A stretch of 64,000 bases of DNA from Arthrobacter sp. FW306-2-2C-D06B (GCF_021789175.1 NZ_CP084560.1:1736001-1800000), one strand, 5' to 3'; counted from the stretch's first letter, positions 1-9,626 are shown. The notes: generated by a model from the letters alone, not told the origin. Translations and numbers: made by a program.

Positions 1-416
1 ATCGTGAAGAGCGCCGCGCCCCTGCACCTGTACGTGAAGTAGTTCGTGAAGTCCCCCCTGCCGCCGAAGAGGAATACCGCGCACCCGTGACACCTATCAA
101 GCGCGCGGCATCGAGCCGCGAAGACGCCTCCGGACTGAGGCAGATCACCACCGTCCATCCCCGTTCCTACAATGACGCCAAGATCATCGGCGAAAGTTTC
201 CGGGACGGCATCCCCGTGATCATGAACGTCACCGACATGGGCGAGGGGGATGCCAAGCGCCTCGTCGATTTTTCCGCCGGGTTGGTCTTCGGACTCCATG
301 GCAGCATTGAGCGCGTTACCAGCAAGGTTTTCCTGTTGTCGCCGTCGTACGTCGAAGTTCTTGGCGACGACAAGAAGGTCAGCGAAGCCCAAGCAACGTT
401 CTTCAACCAGAGCTAG
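1..416 (+). CDS. sepF: Cell division protein SepF, 5' end outside window
   Basis: SepF binds FtsZ and tethers the Z-ring to the membrane in Gram-positive bacteria and actinobacteria. The frame is open from base 3 to the TAG at 414-416, so the window holds about the last 137 residues. A charged, Pro/Ala-rich linker ([10 protein letters not shown]...) comes first, then the SepF core beginning near the [12 protein letters not shown] motif, with the conserved GIPVIMN and [14 protein letters not shown] segments and a [10 protein letters not shown] strand. A GTG at 87 is in frame, but translation is open upstream of it, so it is internal. ftsZ would be expected upstream. yggT and divIVA follow, the usual actinobacterial order. 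Confidence 0.93.
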   Translation, partial: REERRAPAPVREVVREVPPAAEEEYRAPVTPIKRAASSREDASGLRQITTVHPRSYNDAKIIGESFRDGIPVIMNVTDMGEGDAKRLVDFSAGLVFGLHGSIERVTSKVFLLSPSYVEVLGDDKKVSEAQATFFNQS

Positions 417-430
417 CACAGTCATCACGG

Positions 431-460
431 GATGCCAGGCAGAGCGATCTGCCTGGCATC
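431..460 (+). terminator. Hairpin after sepF
   Basis: A perfect 12-bp stem (431-442 with 449-460, GATGCCAGGCAG / CTGCCTGGCATC) and a 6-nt loop lie 15 bases after the sepF stop. No T-run follows, so it may be a weak terminator or an mRNA-processing hairpin between sepF and yggT. Confidence 0.5.
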
Positions 461-520
461 TGTGTTGCAATAGAGGGACTGACCGAGAAAAGTGGCGAAC
501 TAGGAGATCTGAGCTAACCC

Positions 521-808
521 GTGGGCATAGTTTTCGGCCTTTTGTACATTGCATTGCTGCTGTTCCTGGTCACCCTCGTCATCAGGCTCGTTTTCGATCT
601 GGTGCAGATGTTTGCGCGGCAGTGGCGGCCCCGGGGCGGAGCCCTGGTTGCCGCGCACGTGGTCTATTCCGTGACTGATCCGCCCTTGAGGCGGATCCGC
701 CGGCTGATCCCGCCACTGCAGCTTGGTGGGGTGTCCCTTGACCTGGCATTCCTCATCGTGTTTATTGTCGTCAGCATCGCGATGGGATTCGTCTACACGC
801 TGGCGTAG
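521..808 (+). CDS. YggT family membrane protein
   Basis: A 95-residue protein with two hydrophobic helices (about residues 3-26 and 72-94) around a conserved basic loop containing the VTDPPLRRIRRLIPP motif typical of the YggT family. In actinobacteria the gene sits between sepF and divIVA, so a role near the divisome is usually assumed; its biochemical function is not established. The GTG start at 521 is chosen because it opens directly into the first helix. An AGGAG lies rather far upstream (about 15 nt), so initiation looks weak. The next gene, divIVA, is 165 bp away. Confidence 0.88.
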   Translation: MGIVFGLLYIALLLFLVTLVIRLVFDLVQMFARQWRPRGGALVAAHVVYSVTDPPLRRIRRLIPPLQLGGVSLDLAFLIVFIVVSIAMGFVYTLA

Positions 809-973
809 CTTTTCCGCAGGCCATTTTCCGTCAATCTGTTTCGTCGGCGGGTGGGCTGCAATCTCCCGACCCAACACGATGGTGTTGAATTGGGGGAATC
901 AGATGATATTTAGGTACCGTAGTTTTGAACGGCCGGAAGGCCTACTGACTAACTAGACCAACGAGGTGACCAG

Positions 974-1654
974 ATGGCTTTGACGCCAGAAGACGTTGTC
1001 AACAAGCGCTTTCAGCCGACCAAGTTCCGCGAAGGCTACGACCAGGACGAGGTCGACGACTTTCTCGACGAAATCGTCGTCGAGCTGAGGCGTTTGAACC
1101 AAGAGAACGACGAGCTGCGCAAGAAGCTCGGCGAAGCCGGAAACCCAGTGGCTGCAAGCGCGGCATCGGCACCCGTGGTCGAGAAGGTGCCCGCACCGGT
1201 GAAGGCCGACAAGGACGCCCATGCCAAGGCGGAAGCCGAAGCGAAGGCCGAGGCTGAGAAGAAGAAGGAGCCGGCTGTTGCCGCCGCTCCGGTTCCGGCC
1301 GCACCTTCGGCCGGCTCGCCCTCTGCCGAGTCCGCAGCGGGTCTGCTGGCCATGGCTCAGCAGATGCACGACAAGCACGTGGCCGATGGTGAGCAGCAGA
1401 AGGAAAAGATCATTGCCGAGGCGCAGATCGAAGCTTCCAGCCTCGTCAACGACGCGCAGGACAAGTCCCGCAAGATCCTCGGTGCCCTCGAGCAGCAGCG
1501 CAGCGTTCTCGAACGCAAGGTGGAGCAGCTCCGCGGCTTCGAGCGCGACTACCGCTCCCGCCTGAAGGCCTACATCGAAGGCCAGCTGCGTGACCTGGAT
1601 GCCCGCGGCTCAGTTGCGGCTCCTGAGGTCGGCGAAGCCGCCGCAGAGGTCTAG
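974..1654 (+). CDS. divIVA: DivIVA/Wag31 polar growth protein
   Basis: This cytoplasmic coiled-coil protein recognises negatively curved membrane and organises polar wall growth and division. The N-terminal lipid-binding domain (residues 1-60) starts MALTPEDVVNKRF and contains QDEVDDFLDEI. It is followed by an Ala/Pro/Lys-rich linker (about 60-125) and a second coiled coil (about 130-210, ERKVEQLRGFERDYRSRLK). The length of 226 is within the actinobacterial range. GAGGTG precedes the ATG at 974. A possible promoter, TTGAAT (885-890) with TATTTA (907-912), lies in the 165-bp gap before the gene. Confidence 0.96.
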   Translation: MALTPEDVVNKRFQPTKFREGYDQDEVDDFLDEIVVELRRLNQENDELRKKLGEAGNPVAASAASAPVVEKVPAPVKADKDAHAKAEAEAKAEAEKKKEPAVAAAPVPAAPSAGSPSAESAAGLLAMAQQMHDKHVADGEQQKEKIIAEAQIEASSLVNDAQDKSRKILGALEQQRSVLERKVEQLRGFERDYRSRLKAYIEGQLRDLDARGSVAAPEVGEAAAEV

Positions 1655-1665
1655 CAAGTATTCTG

Positions 1666-1702
1666 AAAGCCGGTGGCTGGGGATTCCTCGGCCACCGGCT
1701 TT
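1666..1702 (+). terminator. Terminator after divIVA
   Basis: A perfect 12-bp stem (1666-1677 with 1691-1702, AAAGCCGGTGGC / GCCACCGGCTTT) with a 13-nt loop lies 12 bases after the divIVA stop. The T-run is short, but position and stem strength favour a terminator. Confidence 0.7.
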
Positions 1703-1746
1703 CGCCTGTTAAGGCGCAGAAGCCACGGTTACCGAATGAAAGTACT

Positions 1747-2367
1747 ATGAGCGACGAACAAACTGACGGCACCGAGCCAACCAACAGCAGCGTGGAGCCG
1801 GTCCGCATCAAAGCCCACACGTGGCGTCCCGCACTGCTTTGGGTCTTTGCAGGCTTCGCCGTGTTCGCGTACGCCTTCGATCAACTGACCAAACTCTGGG
1901 TCACCAGCACCATGGTCGAAGGCGAGCGGATCCCCGTCCTTCCTCCTCTCCTGCACTGGTACTACATCCGAAACTCGGGCGCTGCGTTCTCCATCGGTGA
2001 AAACGTGACCTGGGTCTTCACGATCGTCATGGCGGCCGTTTCAGTGGTGATCCTTTTCCAAGTGCGTCGATTGGGGTCAGTCTGGTGGTCCCTGGCACTC
2101 GGCCTGCTGCTTGGTGGTGCGCTTGGAAACCTCACGGACCGTCTTTTCCGCGAGCCTTCCTTTGCCATGGGCCACGTCGTGGACTTCATCCAGTTGCCCA
2201 ACTTCGCTATTTTCAACATCGCCGACTCCGCGGTGGTTTCCAGCGTCGTGATCATCTGCCTGCTGACTTTGCGGGGGATCGGGCTCGATGGCTCCCGCCA
2301 CCACTCCGCCGGTTCGACGCCGGATAAGCCCGCCACGCCGGAGGGTGAGGACCGGGGCGATGTCTGA
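1747..2367 (+). CDS. lspA: Lipoprotein signal peptidase (signal peptidase II)
   Basis: LspA is the membrane aspartyl protease that removes signal peptides from diacylglyceryl-modified prolipoproteins. The 206-residue sequence has four hydrophobic helices (about 28-46, 85-104, 113-127, 155-176). Family motifs are visible: FDQLTK, the RNSGAAFS box at 75-82, and the catalytic aspartates D131 (GNLTDRL) and D160 (FNIADSAV). The N-terminal 25 residues and a hydrophilic 30-residue tail are extra-membrane extensions. The stop overlaps the next gene's ATG (2360) by 8 bp, so the pseudouridine synthase is probably translationally coupled. Confidence 0.96.
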   Translation: MSDEQTDGTEPTNSSVEPVRIKAHTWRPALLWVFAGFAVFAYAFDQLTKLWVTSTMVEGERIPVLPPLLHWYYIRNSGAAFSIGENVTWVFTIVMAAVSVVILFQVRRLGSVWWSLALGLLLGGALGNLTDRLFREPSFAMGHVVDFIQLPNFAIFNIADSAVVSSVVIICLLTLRGIGLDGSRHHSAGSTPDKPATPEGEDRGDV

Positions 2368-3286
2368 GCAATTCGTGGTGCCTGATGAGTTGGGCGGGGC
2401 CAGGGCCGACGCAGGCTTGGCGAAACTGATGGATATCTCCCGCTCCGCGGCCGCCTTGCTGATCGCCGAGGGCAACGTCACCATCTCGGCAAGCACGCTG
2501 GGCAAATCGGCGAAACTCATCGCCGGGTCCGTGCTGGAAGTCACCGTTCCGGAACGCCGGGATCCCTTGGAAGTCGTGGAGGAAGTCGTGGAAGGCCTGA
2601 ACATCCTGTTGGACGATGACGACTTTGTCGTCATCGACAAGCCTGTTGGCGTGGCGGCGCACCCGTCCCCAGGTTGGGTCGGCCCCACCGTGGTGGGTGG
2701 CCTTGCCGGTGCGGGATACCGGATCTCAACGTCCGGTGCGCCTGAACGTGCCGGCATCGTCCATCGTCTCGACGTCGGAACTTCCGGCGTCATGGTCGTG
2801 GCCAAGAGCGAACAGGCGTACACGGTGCTCAAGCGGGCCTTCAAGGAACGCACGGTGGAGAAGGTGTACCACGCAGTGGTCCAGGGCCTGCCGGATCCAC
2901 TGGAGGGCACCATAGACGCGCCCATCGGGCGCCACCCGGGGCATGATTGGCGTTTCGCGGTGATCGAGGACGGCCGTCCCTCAGTGACGCACTACGAAGT
3001 CCTCGAGGCCTATGGCAAGGCGACCCTCGTGGAAATTCACCTTGAGACAGGCAGGACACACCAGATCCGGGTTCATTTCTCGGCCCTCAGGCACCCTTGC
3101 GCTGGCGATCTGACCTATGGGGCTGACCCGCGTTTGGCTGCCAACCTGGGTCTTACCCGGCAGTGGCTGCACGCGCGGCGGCTTGGCTTCAACCACCCCC
3201 GGACCGGCGAATGGGTGGAAGTCACCAGCGAGTATCCGGCGGATCTGCGGTACGCGTTGGAGCTCCTTGAAAGCGGCAACGCGTAG
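2360..3286 (+). CDS. RluA-family RNA pseudouridine synthase
   Basis: Converts specific uridines of rRNA, or possibly tRNA, to pseudouridine. From the ATG at 2360 the product is 308 residues. An N-terminal S4-like RNA-binding domain (about 10-65) precedes the catalytic domain, which holds the family signature HRLDVGTSG (135-143) with catalytic D138, and the [11 protein letters not shown] motif further on. The start is preferred over in-frame codons farther upstream because it begins at the usual S4 position and overlaps the lspA stop. The lspA-rluA order is common in Gram-positives. Which nucleotide is modified (RluD-like or other) cannot be told from sequence alone. Confidence 0.93.
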   Translation: MSEQFVVPDELGGARADAGLAKLMDISRSAAALLIAEGNVTISASTLGKSAKLIAGSVLEVTVPERRDPLEVVEEVVEGLNILLDDDDFVVIDKPVGVAAHPSPGWVGPTVVGGLAGAGYRISTSGAPERAGIVHRLDVGTSGVMVVAKSEQAYTVLKRAFKERTVEKVYHAVVQGLPDPLEGTIDAPIGRHPGHDWRFAVIEDGRPSVTHYEVLEAYGKATLVEIHLETGRTHQIRVHFSALRHPCAGDLTYGADPRLAANLGLTRQWLHARRLGFNHPRTGEWVEVTSEYPADLRYALELLESGNA

Positions 3287-3335
3287 GCGGATCCACGCTT
3301 CCAGCGCGCCACTCCAACTGCGCGGGCCCTGCCGG

Positions 3336-3341
3336 TAGACT
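3336..3341 (+). promoter_or_regulatory. -10 hexamer of leaderless dnaE
   Basis: TAGACT ends 6 nt before the GTG at 3348, which would place the transcription start at the start codon. No Shine-Dalgarno sequence is present. This favours the second of two adjacent GTG codons as the start. Confidence 0.5.
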
Positions 3342-3347
3342 GTCGTG

Positions 3348-6300
3348 GTGACTTCCAGCAATGACTCGTTCGTCCATCTGCACACCCACACCGAATACTC
3401 CATGCTGGATGGTGCGGCCCGTCTCACGGAGTTGTTCGACGAGACCGAGCGGCTGGGCATGCCTGCGCTGGCCACCACGGACCACGGATACCTGTTCGGT
3501 GCCTTCGATTTCTGGAAGAAGGCCACCGACAAAGGCATCAAGCCGATCATTGGCGTCGAAGCCTATGTCACGCCGGGCACGGCGCGCGGCGACAAAGAGC
3601 GCGTTCGCTGGGGCGACGAGAGCCAGCGCAAGGATGACGTTTCCGGTGGTGGCTCCTACACCCACATGACGTTGTTGAGCTACAACAACGCCGGCATGCG
3701 CAATCTGTTCCGGGCATCCTCGATTGCTTCGCTCGACTCGGTGTTCGGCAAATGGCCCCGCTTGGACAGGGAGTTGCTGAACACGTATTCGGAAGGCCTG
3801 ATCGCCACCACCGGTTGCCCTTCCGGTGAAGTCCAGACCCGGCTCCGGCTCGGACAATATCGGGAGGCACTGGCCGCGGCTTCGGAATTCCGCGACATCT
3901 TCGGTGCGGAAAACTACTTCTGCGAGCTGATGGACCATGGCCTGGACATCGAGCGGCGGGTCACCGGCGATCTGCTGCGGTTGGCCAAGGAGCTGAAACT
4001 TCCGCTCGTGGCCACCAATGACCTCCACTACACGCATGAGCATGACGCGAAGGCCCACGAGGCCCTCCTGGCGATCCAGTCGGGCTCCACGCTGCTCGAG
4101 CCCACCTATGACAACGGCGGCTCGCGATTTGCGTTCTCCGGCAGCGGCTACTACTTGAAGTCACCGCAGGAGATGCGCGAGCTGTTCCGCGACCATCCCG
4201 AAGCCTGCGACAACACCTTGTTGATCGCAGAGCGCTGCGAAGTGTCCTTCAACACGGGCGCGAACTACATGCCGCGGTTCCCTTGTCCTCCCGGCGAGGA
4301 CGAGACCTCCTGGCTCGTCAAGGAAGTAGCCACGGGGCTCGACTACCGCTACCCGAACGGCGTCCCGGACAAGGTACGGAAGCAAGCCGACTATGAGCTT
4401 GAGGTCATCACGTCCATGGGCTTCCCGGGATACTTCCTGGTGGTGGCCGACTTCATCAACTGGGCCAAGAACAACGGAATCAGGGTGGGCCCGGGCCGTG
4501 GTTCGGGTGCGGGCTCCATGGTGGCGTATGCCATGCGCATCACCGACCTCGACCCGCTGGAACACGGCCTGATCTTCGAGCGCTTCCTCAACCCGGACCG
4601 CGTGTCCATGCCCGACTTCGACGTCGACTTCGATGATCGGCGCCGTTCCGAGGTCATCGAGTACGTCACCCGGAAGTACGGCGACGAGCGCGTGGCGATG
4701 ATCGTCACCTACGGCACCATCAAGACCAAGCAGGCGCTCAAGGACTCCTCCCGTGTGCTCGGCTACCCGTTCAGCATGGGTGAACAGCTCACCAAGGCGT
4801 TGCCGCCGGCCGTGATGGCCAAGGACATCCCGCTGGCGGACATCCAGAACCCCGAGGCCAAGCGCTATGGCGAGGCCGGAGACTTCCGCCAGCTCATCAG
4901 TACGGACCCGGAGGCCGCCAAAGTCTTCGAGACCGCGCTGGGCATCGAGGGGCTGAAGCGGCAGTGGGGCGTACATGCCGCGGGTGTCATCATGTCTTCG
5001 GACCCCATCATCGACGTCATTCCTGTCATGCGCCGCATCCAGGACGGCCAGGTCATCACGCAGTTCGATTACCCGACGTCCGAAGGCCTTGGCCTGATCA
5101 AGATGGACTTCCTCGGCTTGAGGAACCTGACGATCATTTCCGACGCCCTCGAAAACATCACGATGAACCGAGGCGTCGACCTCGATCTCGAGCACCTTGC
5201 GTTGGACGATCCGGCGTCGTACGAGCTGCTGGCGCGCGGCGACACTTTGGGCGTCTTCCAGCTCGACGGCGGGCCCATGCGGTCGCTGCTCAAGCTCATG
5301 AAGCCCGACAACTTCGAAGACATCTCCGCCGTGTTGGCGCTATACCGGCCAGGTCCCATGGGCGCCAACGCCCACACGGATTACGCCCTGCGTAAGAACA
5401 AGATCCAGGAAGTCATCCCGATCCACCCCGAGCTCGAGGAACCGCTCTCCGAAATCCTCGGCGGAACGTATGGCCTGATCGTGTACCAGGAGCAGGTCAT
5501 GGCCGTGGCCCAGAAGCTGGCCGGATACTCACTTGGCCAAGCCGACATCCTCCGCCGCGCCATGGGCAAGAAGAAGAAATCCGAACTGGACAAGCAGTTT
5601 GCCGGTTTCTCCCAGGGCATGCAGGACAACGGCTATTCCATGGAAGCCGTCAAGACCTTGTGGGACATCCTGCTCCCGTTCTCCGACTACGCCTTCAACA
5701 AGGCGCACTCCGCCGCGTATGGGGTCATTTCCTACTGGACCGCGTACCTGAAGGCCCACTTCGCTCCCGAATACATGGCCGCCCTGCTCACCTCCGTGGG
5801 TGACGACAAGGACAAATCGGCCATCTACCTCAATGAATGCCGACGCATGGGCATTACGGTCCTGCCGCCGGACGTCAACGAGTCAAGCCTCAACTTCACC
5901 CCTGTCGGAACCGACATCCGCTTCGGAATGGGGGCTATCCGCAACGTCGGCGTCAACGTCGTGGAAGCCATGGTGGCGGCCAGGGCGAACGAGGGCGCCT
6001 ACACCTCCTTCAAGGACTTCCTCATGAAGGTTCCGGCGGTGGTCTGCAACAAGCGCACCATCGAGTCCCTCATCAAGGCCGGTGCGTTCGACTCCCTCGG
6101 CCATCACCGCCGTGCGCTGGCGATGGTGCACGAAGAAGCGATCGACTCTGTCATCACCCTCAAGCGCAATGAGGCGATCGGCCAGTTCGATCTCTTCGCC
6201 GGATTCGAGGACCAGGAGCCGCAAGCCTCCCTGAGCACGGAGATCCCGGACCTGCCGGAATGGGAGAAGAAAGACAAACTCGCCTTCGAGCGTGACATGC

Positions 6301-6905
6301 TCGGACTCTATGTCTCGGACCACCCCCTTCAAGGGCTTGAGGGCGTGTTGAGCCAGCACGCCGAGCAGTCGATCACCTCGATCCTGGGAGAAGACGGACC
6401 GCACGACGGCGCCATCGTCACCATTGCGGGCATGATCACCTCGCTCAGCCGCAGGATTGCCAAGGCAAGCGGCAACGCCTACGCGCGGGCGGAGATCGAA
6501 GACCTGGGCGGTTCCATCGAAGTCATGTTCTTCGGCCAGGTCTACGGCCCCATCGCCTCGGTCCTCGCGGAGGACCTGATCGTGGTGGTCAAGGGCCGCC
6601 TGCAGCGGCGCGACGACGGTGCGGTCACCCTGAACTGCATGGAGCTCTCGGTTCCGGACCTGAGCGAAAGCACCAACGGTCCCCTCGTCATCACGATGCC
6701 CACTTACAAGGCAACCGAGGCCGTCGTCACTGACCTTCGTGATGTTTTGACCACCCACCGGGGAAACTCCGAGGTCAGGCTCCACTTGCAGGGTGACTCC
6801 AAGGTCGAGGTCATGGGCCTGCCCGTGCACATGCGCGTGAATCCCACTCCGTCGCTTTTCGGTGACCTCAAGGTACTTCTTGGCCCGACCTGCCTGGACA
6901 GCTAA
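3348..6905 (+). CDS. dnaE: DNA polymerase III alpha subunit
   Basis: The replicative polymerase catalytic subunit, 1185 residues, a normal DnaE1 size. The N-terminal PHP domain begins FVHLHTHTEY and keeps the metal-binding histidines (HLHTH at 10-14), so a PHP proofreading activity is possible. The palm has GPGRGSGAGS near residue 382 and the catalytic PDFDVDFDD near 422-430. An OB-fold is recognisable near residues 1020-1090 (VTIAGMITSLSRR). The GTG at 3348 is chosen over 3345 because of the TAGACT hexamer 6 nt upstream. The stop abuts the end of the minus-strand flavin reductase gene (6906). Genes on both sides are unrelated to replication. Confidence 0.97.
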   Translation: MTSSNDSFVHLHTHTEYSMLDGAARLTELFDETERLGMPALATTDHGYLFGAFDFWKKATDKGIKPIIGVEAYVTPGTARGDKERVRWGDESQRKDDVSGGGSYTHMTLLSYNNAGMRNLFRASSIASLDSVFGKWPRLDRELLNTYSEGLIATTGCPSGEVQTRLRLGQYREALAAASEFRDIFGAENYFCELMDHGLDIERRVTGDLLRLAKELKLPLVATNDLHYTHEHDAKAHEALLAIQSGSTLLEPTYDNGGSRFAFSGSGYYLKSPQEMRELFRDHPEACDNTLLIAERCEVSFNTGANYMPRFPCPPGEDETSWLVKEVATGLDYRYPNGVPDKVRKQADYELEVITSMGFPGYFLVVADFINWAKNNGIRVGPGRGSGAGSMVAYAMRITDLDPLEHGLIFERFLNPDRVSMPDFDVDFDDRRRSEVIEYVTRKYGDERVAMIVTYGTIKTKQALKDSSRVLGYPFSMGEQLTKALPPAVMAKDIPLADIQNPEAKRYGEAGDFRQLISTDPEAAKVFETALGIEGLKRQWGVHAAGVIMSSDPIIDVIPVMRRIQDGQVITQFDYPTSEGLGLIKMDFLGLRNLTIISDALENITMNRGVDLDLEHLALDDPASYELLARGDTLGVFQLDGGPMRSLLKLMKPDNFEDISAVLALYRPGPMGANAHTDYALRKNKIQEVIPIHPELEEPLSEILGGTYGLIVYQEQVMAVAQKLAGYSLGQADILRRAMGKKKKSELDKQFAGFSQGMQDNGYSMEAVKTLWDILLPFSDYAFNKAHSAAYGVISYWTAYLKAHFAPEYMAALLTSVGDDKDKSAIYLNECRRMGITVLPPDVNESSLNFTPVGTDIRFGMGAIRNVGVNVVEAMVAARANEGAYTSFKDFLMKVPAVVCNKRTIESLIKAGAFDSLGHHRRALAMVHEEAIDSVITLKRNEAIGQFDLFAGFEDQEPQASLSTEIPDLPEWEKKDKLAFERDMLGLYVSDHPLQGLEGVLSQHAEQSITSILGEDGPHDGAIVTIAGMITSLSRRIAKASGNAYARAEIEDLGGSIEVMFFGQVYGPIASVLAEDLIVVVKGRLQRRDDGAVTLNCMELSVPDLSESTNGPLVITMPTYKATEAVVTDLRDVLTTHRGNSEVRLHLQGDSKVEVMGLPVHMRVNPTPSLFGDLKVLLGPTCLDS

Positions 6906-7406
6906 CTAGATCTCATAGTCGAGCGGAACCGGCTGGCCGTAGGAGCCGGAATGGTAAAGCAGGGGAGTGTCGTCCTCGCCGACCAGTCCGTCGACAACCT
7001 CCACCACGACGATCGCGTTGTTTTCGAAGGACAGGCGCATCTGGATCTTGCCGATCAACCAGCCGGCGACGTTCTTGAGGATGGGGACATCGAACGGGCC
7101 CGGTTCCCAGTGATCGCCCTCAAACCGTTCCTGGGTGCGGGCGAAGCGGTCTGCGAGGGCCTGGTTCTCCAGGCCGAGCATGTGCAGGCCGATATATGTC
7201 GAATTCGCCACCGCGGGCCAGGAACTGGAACTGCGGGACATGTTGAACGTGAAGCGTGGCGGCTCGGCGGACAACGAAGCCACGGACGTCGCGGTGAAGC
7301 CGAAAGGCTTGCCGTGGAGGTCGGCAGTGATGATGGCCACGCCGGCGGCATGCCGGCGGAACATTTGCTTGAATGTTGCTTCAAAAGCCGAATTGTCCGA
7401 AGCCAC
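6906..7406 (-). CDS. Flavin reductase-like FMN-binding protein
   Basis: A 166-residue single-domain protein of the flavin reductase-like (split-barrel FMN-binding) family. It shows the family features RRHAAGVAIITAD, the GFTATSVASLSAEPP segment that contacts flavin, and a GxxH-like ending near the C-terminus. Relatives reduce FMN or FAD with NAD(P)H for two-component monooxygenases, but no monooxygenase gene is nearby, so the partner is unknown. The GTG start at 7406 has AGGAG 9 nt upstream. The gene is convergent with dnaE, with no spacer and no visible terminator between them. Confidence 0.88.
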   Translation of the reverse strand: MASDNSAFEATFKQMFRRHAAGVAIITADLHGKPFGFTATSVASLSAEPPRFTFNMSRSSSSWPAVANSTYIGLHMLGLENQALADRFARTQERFEGDHWEPGPFDVPILKNVAGWLIGKIQMRLSFENNAIVVVEVVDGLVGEDDTPLLYHSGSYGQPVPLDYEI

Positions 7407-7509
7407 TTTGCCATTCTCCTGCGTGAGCTATTGGTAATAACGCTGGTGGATTCAGCGTATTCCGCTGCCCGCCGGGACGCTTGCTTGTTGAGCGTCCAGA
7501 AACGTTTGT

Positions 7510-7515
7510 TAATGT
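7510..7515 (+). promoter_or_regulatory. -10 hexamer before the 7523 gene
   Basis: TAATGT ends 7 nt before the ATG at 7523, with no Shine-Dalgarno sequence, consistent with a leaderless or nearly leaderless mRNA. Confidence 0.35.
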
Positions 7516-7522
7516 TTGTGTC

Positions 7523-8074
7523 ATGACCAAGCCAACACCGAACCTTCTCGACTCCGGTTCCACGGGGGACACGGACCCGCACATGGACCCGGACACGCGA
7601 GACCGCACATGGTGGCTGTGGCTCGCAGTGCCTGCAGCCTCGGGCATCGTGCTGGGTCTCGCATGGTGGCTGCTGGCTCCGGGCGGCCTCAACGTGATCT
7701 CCGGAAATCCTGCCCTCTCCGATCCCACAGCCTCGGCCGGGCGGCTTCCGAGGGACTTGGTCCTGGCCGGGCTTCTGCTGCTTTCCGGCTGCTTCACGGC
7801 GGTCCTGCTCGATAGCAAGGTCCGGAAGCCGGGACACGGCATCCGCACGTTCCTGGCAGTCCTGGGTGGAGCGGCAGGGGCCTTGGTGGCTTGGCAGGTG
7901 GGGTTGCTGGCCGCACAGTGGTGGGGTCCCGCCGCAAACGGAAGTCAGGGCTTCACCTTGCGGGCGGCGACGGCACTCTTGCTGTGGCCGGGGGCGACGG
8001 CCCTTGTGACATTCCTCCTGACTCTTTTCAGCTTGATGGGAAAGCAGCCGGAGGCACCGCCGCTTGCCCCGTAA
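7523..8074 (+). CDS. Four-helix membrane protein of unknown function
   Basis: A 183-residue integral membrane protein I cannot assign to a characterised family; it resembles small actinobacterial DUF2567-type proteins in layout. A polar, Asp-rich N-terminus (residues 1-28, including DTDPHMDPDTRDRT) is followed by hydrophobic helices at about 30-52, 80-98, 112-134 and 152-172. The ATG at 7523 is preferred over an upstream in-frame codon because the extra residues are not hydrophobic and a TAATGT hexamer sits 7 nt before this ATG. hisD begins 9 bp after its stop, but hisD has its own promoter-like hexamer, so co-transcription is uncertain. Confidence 0.75.
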   Translation: MTKPTPNLLDSGSTGDTDPHMDPDTRDRTWWLWLAVPAASGIVLGLAWWLLAPGGLNVISGNPALSDPTASAGRLPRDLVLAGLLLLSGCFTAVLLDSKVRKPGHGIRTFLAVLGGAAGALVAWQVGLLAAQWWGPAANGSQGFTLRAATALLLWPGATALVTFLLTLFSLMGKQPEAPPLAP

Positions 8075-8077
8075 AAT
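8072..8077 (+). promoter_or_regulatory. -10 hexamer of leaderless hisD
   Basis: TAAAAT overlaps the stop codon of the preceding gene and ends 6 nt before the hisD GTG (8084). No Shine-Dalgarno sequence is present. Confidence 0.5.
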
Positions 8078-8083
8078 GATCTG

Positions 8084-9457
8084 GTGACCATTTCTCCGGA
8101 GAATCCTGCCGAAACCGCCGCCCAGTCCCTGGACTTCCGCCGCATTGACTTGCGCGGACGGTCCCTGACCTTGGCGGAACTGCGCGCCGCGGTGCCCCGG
8201 GCGAAGCATCAGACCATGGCGGACGCCGAGCAAAAAGTACTGGACATCATTGCGGCCGTCCGTTCGCGCGGCTTCGAGGCGCTTGGGGAGTTCGCGTTGG
8301 CGTTTGACGGCGTGGAACAGTCCCACCCCCGCGTGCCGGCCGCAGCCCTTGCCGAAGCCCTTGAAAACCTGGACCCGTCGGTCCGCGCGGCCCTGGAGGA
8401 ATCCATCAGCCGTGTCCGGCGCTTTGCGGATGGCCAACGGCCCGCGAACGTCGATGTGGAACTGGGGGACGGCGCCGTCGTCAGCCAGAACTGGGTACCG
8501 GTGGGCCGCGTGGGGCTGTATGTTCCCGGCGGCCTGGCCGTCTACCCGTCCTCGGTGATCATGAACGTCGTTCCGGCGCTGGCTGCCGGGGTCGCATCGA
8601 TCGCTTTGGCTTCCCCGCCCCAGAAGGACTTCGGAGGCTTGCCCCACCCCACCATCCTGGCCGCAGCCGCTTTGCTCGGGATCGACGAGGTCTATGCCAT
8701 CGGAGGTGCCCAGGCGATTGTTTCCTTTGCCTACGGTATCCCGGGGGCCGGCGATGATCAGCCCATCGAGCCCGTGGACGTTGTGACCGGTCCCGGAAAC
8801 ATCTTCGTCGCCACCGCGAAGCGGCTTGTGAAAGGCGTCGTGGGGATCGACTCCGAGGCCGGCACCACCGAGATCGCCATCCTGGCTGATGCTTCCGCCC
8901 GTCCTGCGCTCGTGGCCGCGGACCTCATCAGCCAGGCCGAGCACGACCCCAAGGCGGCGTCTGTCCTGATCACCGACTCCGAGGAACTCGCCTCGGCTGT
9001 GCAGCGGGAGCTCGCGGTGCAGGCAGGAACCACGAAGCACAGCGAACGGGTCACCACGGCATTGTCGGGCCCGCAGTCAGGCGTGGTGCTGGTAGGCGAT
9101 ATCGAGCAGGGCATTGCGGTCTGCGATGCGTACGCGGCAGAACATTTGGAAATCATGACGGCGGACGCGGCCGCGGTGGCCGCAAGGATCCGCAACGCTG
9201 GCGCGATTTTCGTAGGGGACTACAGCCCGGTCAGCCTCGGAGACTACTGTGCGGGCTCCAACCACGTTTTGCCCACGAGCGGTACAGCAGCATTTTCTTC
9301 CGGCCTCAACGTGACAACATTCCTTCGCGCCGTCCAGGTGATCAACTACGACAAGGCTGCCTTGGAACAGGTCAGCAAACACATTGTGAGCCTCGCCGAC
9401 GCCGAAGACCTTCCCGGCCACGGCGACGCCGTCAAGATTCGTTTCGCGGGGGCCTAA
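8084..9457 (+). CDS. hisD: Histidinol dehydrogenase
   Basis: Catalyses the last two steps of histidine biosynthesis, oxidising L-histidinol to L-histidine with two NAD+. The 457 residues are slightly longer than the usual ~430 because of an N-terminal extension. Visible motifs are [13 protein letters not shown] (NAD site region), [11 protein letters not shown], the SQAEHDPKA segment carrying zinc and catalytic ligands, AEHLEIM, and [12 protein letters not shown]. The other his genes usually found next to hisD in actinobacteria are not in the window downstream: the next gene is nrdR. Confidence 0.97.
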   Translation: MTISPENPAETAAQSLDFRRIDLRGRSLTLAELRAAVPRAKHQTMADAEQKVLDIIAAVRSRGFEALGEFALAFDGVEQSHPRVPAAALAEALENLDPSVRAALEESISRVRRFADGQRPANVDVELGDGAVVSQNWVPVGRVGLYVPGGLAVYPSSVIMNVVPALAAGVASIALASPPQKDFGGLPHPTILAAAALLGIDEVYAIGGAQAIVSFAYGIPGAGDDQPIEPVDVVTGPGNIFVATAKRLVKGVVGIDSEAGTTEIAILADASARPALVAADLISQAEHDPKAASVLITDSEELASAVQRELAVQAGTTKHSERVTTALSGPQSGVVLVGDIEQGIAVCDAYAAEHLEIMTADAAAVAARIRNAGAIFVGDYSPVSLGDYCAGSNHVLPTSGTAAFSSGLNVTTFLRAVQVINYDKAALEQVSKHIVSLADAEDLPGHGDAVKIRFAGA

Positions 9458-9458
9458 A

Positions 9459-9474
9459 CCACTACATGTATGGG
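9459..9474 (+). promoter_or_regulatory. NrdR box 1 (candidate)
   Basis: The 16-mer CCACTACATGTATGGG matches the NrdR box consensus (acaCwAtATaTwGtgt) moderately and is near-palindromic. It starts 2 bases after the hisD stop. The second box starts 22 bp later, about two helical turns, so both lie on one face of the DNA. Confidence 0.5.
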
Positions 9475-9480
9475 TCACAA

Positions 9481-9496
9481 CCACTACATATAGTAA
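9481..9496 (+). promoter_or_regulatory. NrdR box 2 (candidate)
   Basis: The 16-mer CCACTACATATAGTAA matches the NrdR box core well (CTA-N-ATATAGT). With box 1 it probably lets NrdR repress its own gene at 9627. A promoter was not clearly identified in the following 130 bp. Confidence 0.55.
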
Positions 9497-9626
9497 TTAC
9501 AGGCTTGTCATTAGGCCTTATGTAGCCGTAAACTGGTGCCGGAAGTCAAACTTCCGGCACCCTTTGCGTCCCCGGCCGATGCCGCCGTGAGGACAGGGGG
9601 CCGGAACCAAACAGGGGAGGCCCAGC

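Noticed and set aside
7055..9040. 661-residue minus-strand open frame
   Set aside because: It is antisense to the membrane protein gene and hisD and has low-complexity, Arg/Gly/His-rich sequence typical of GC-rich shadow frames.
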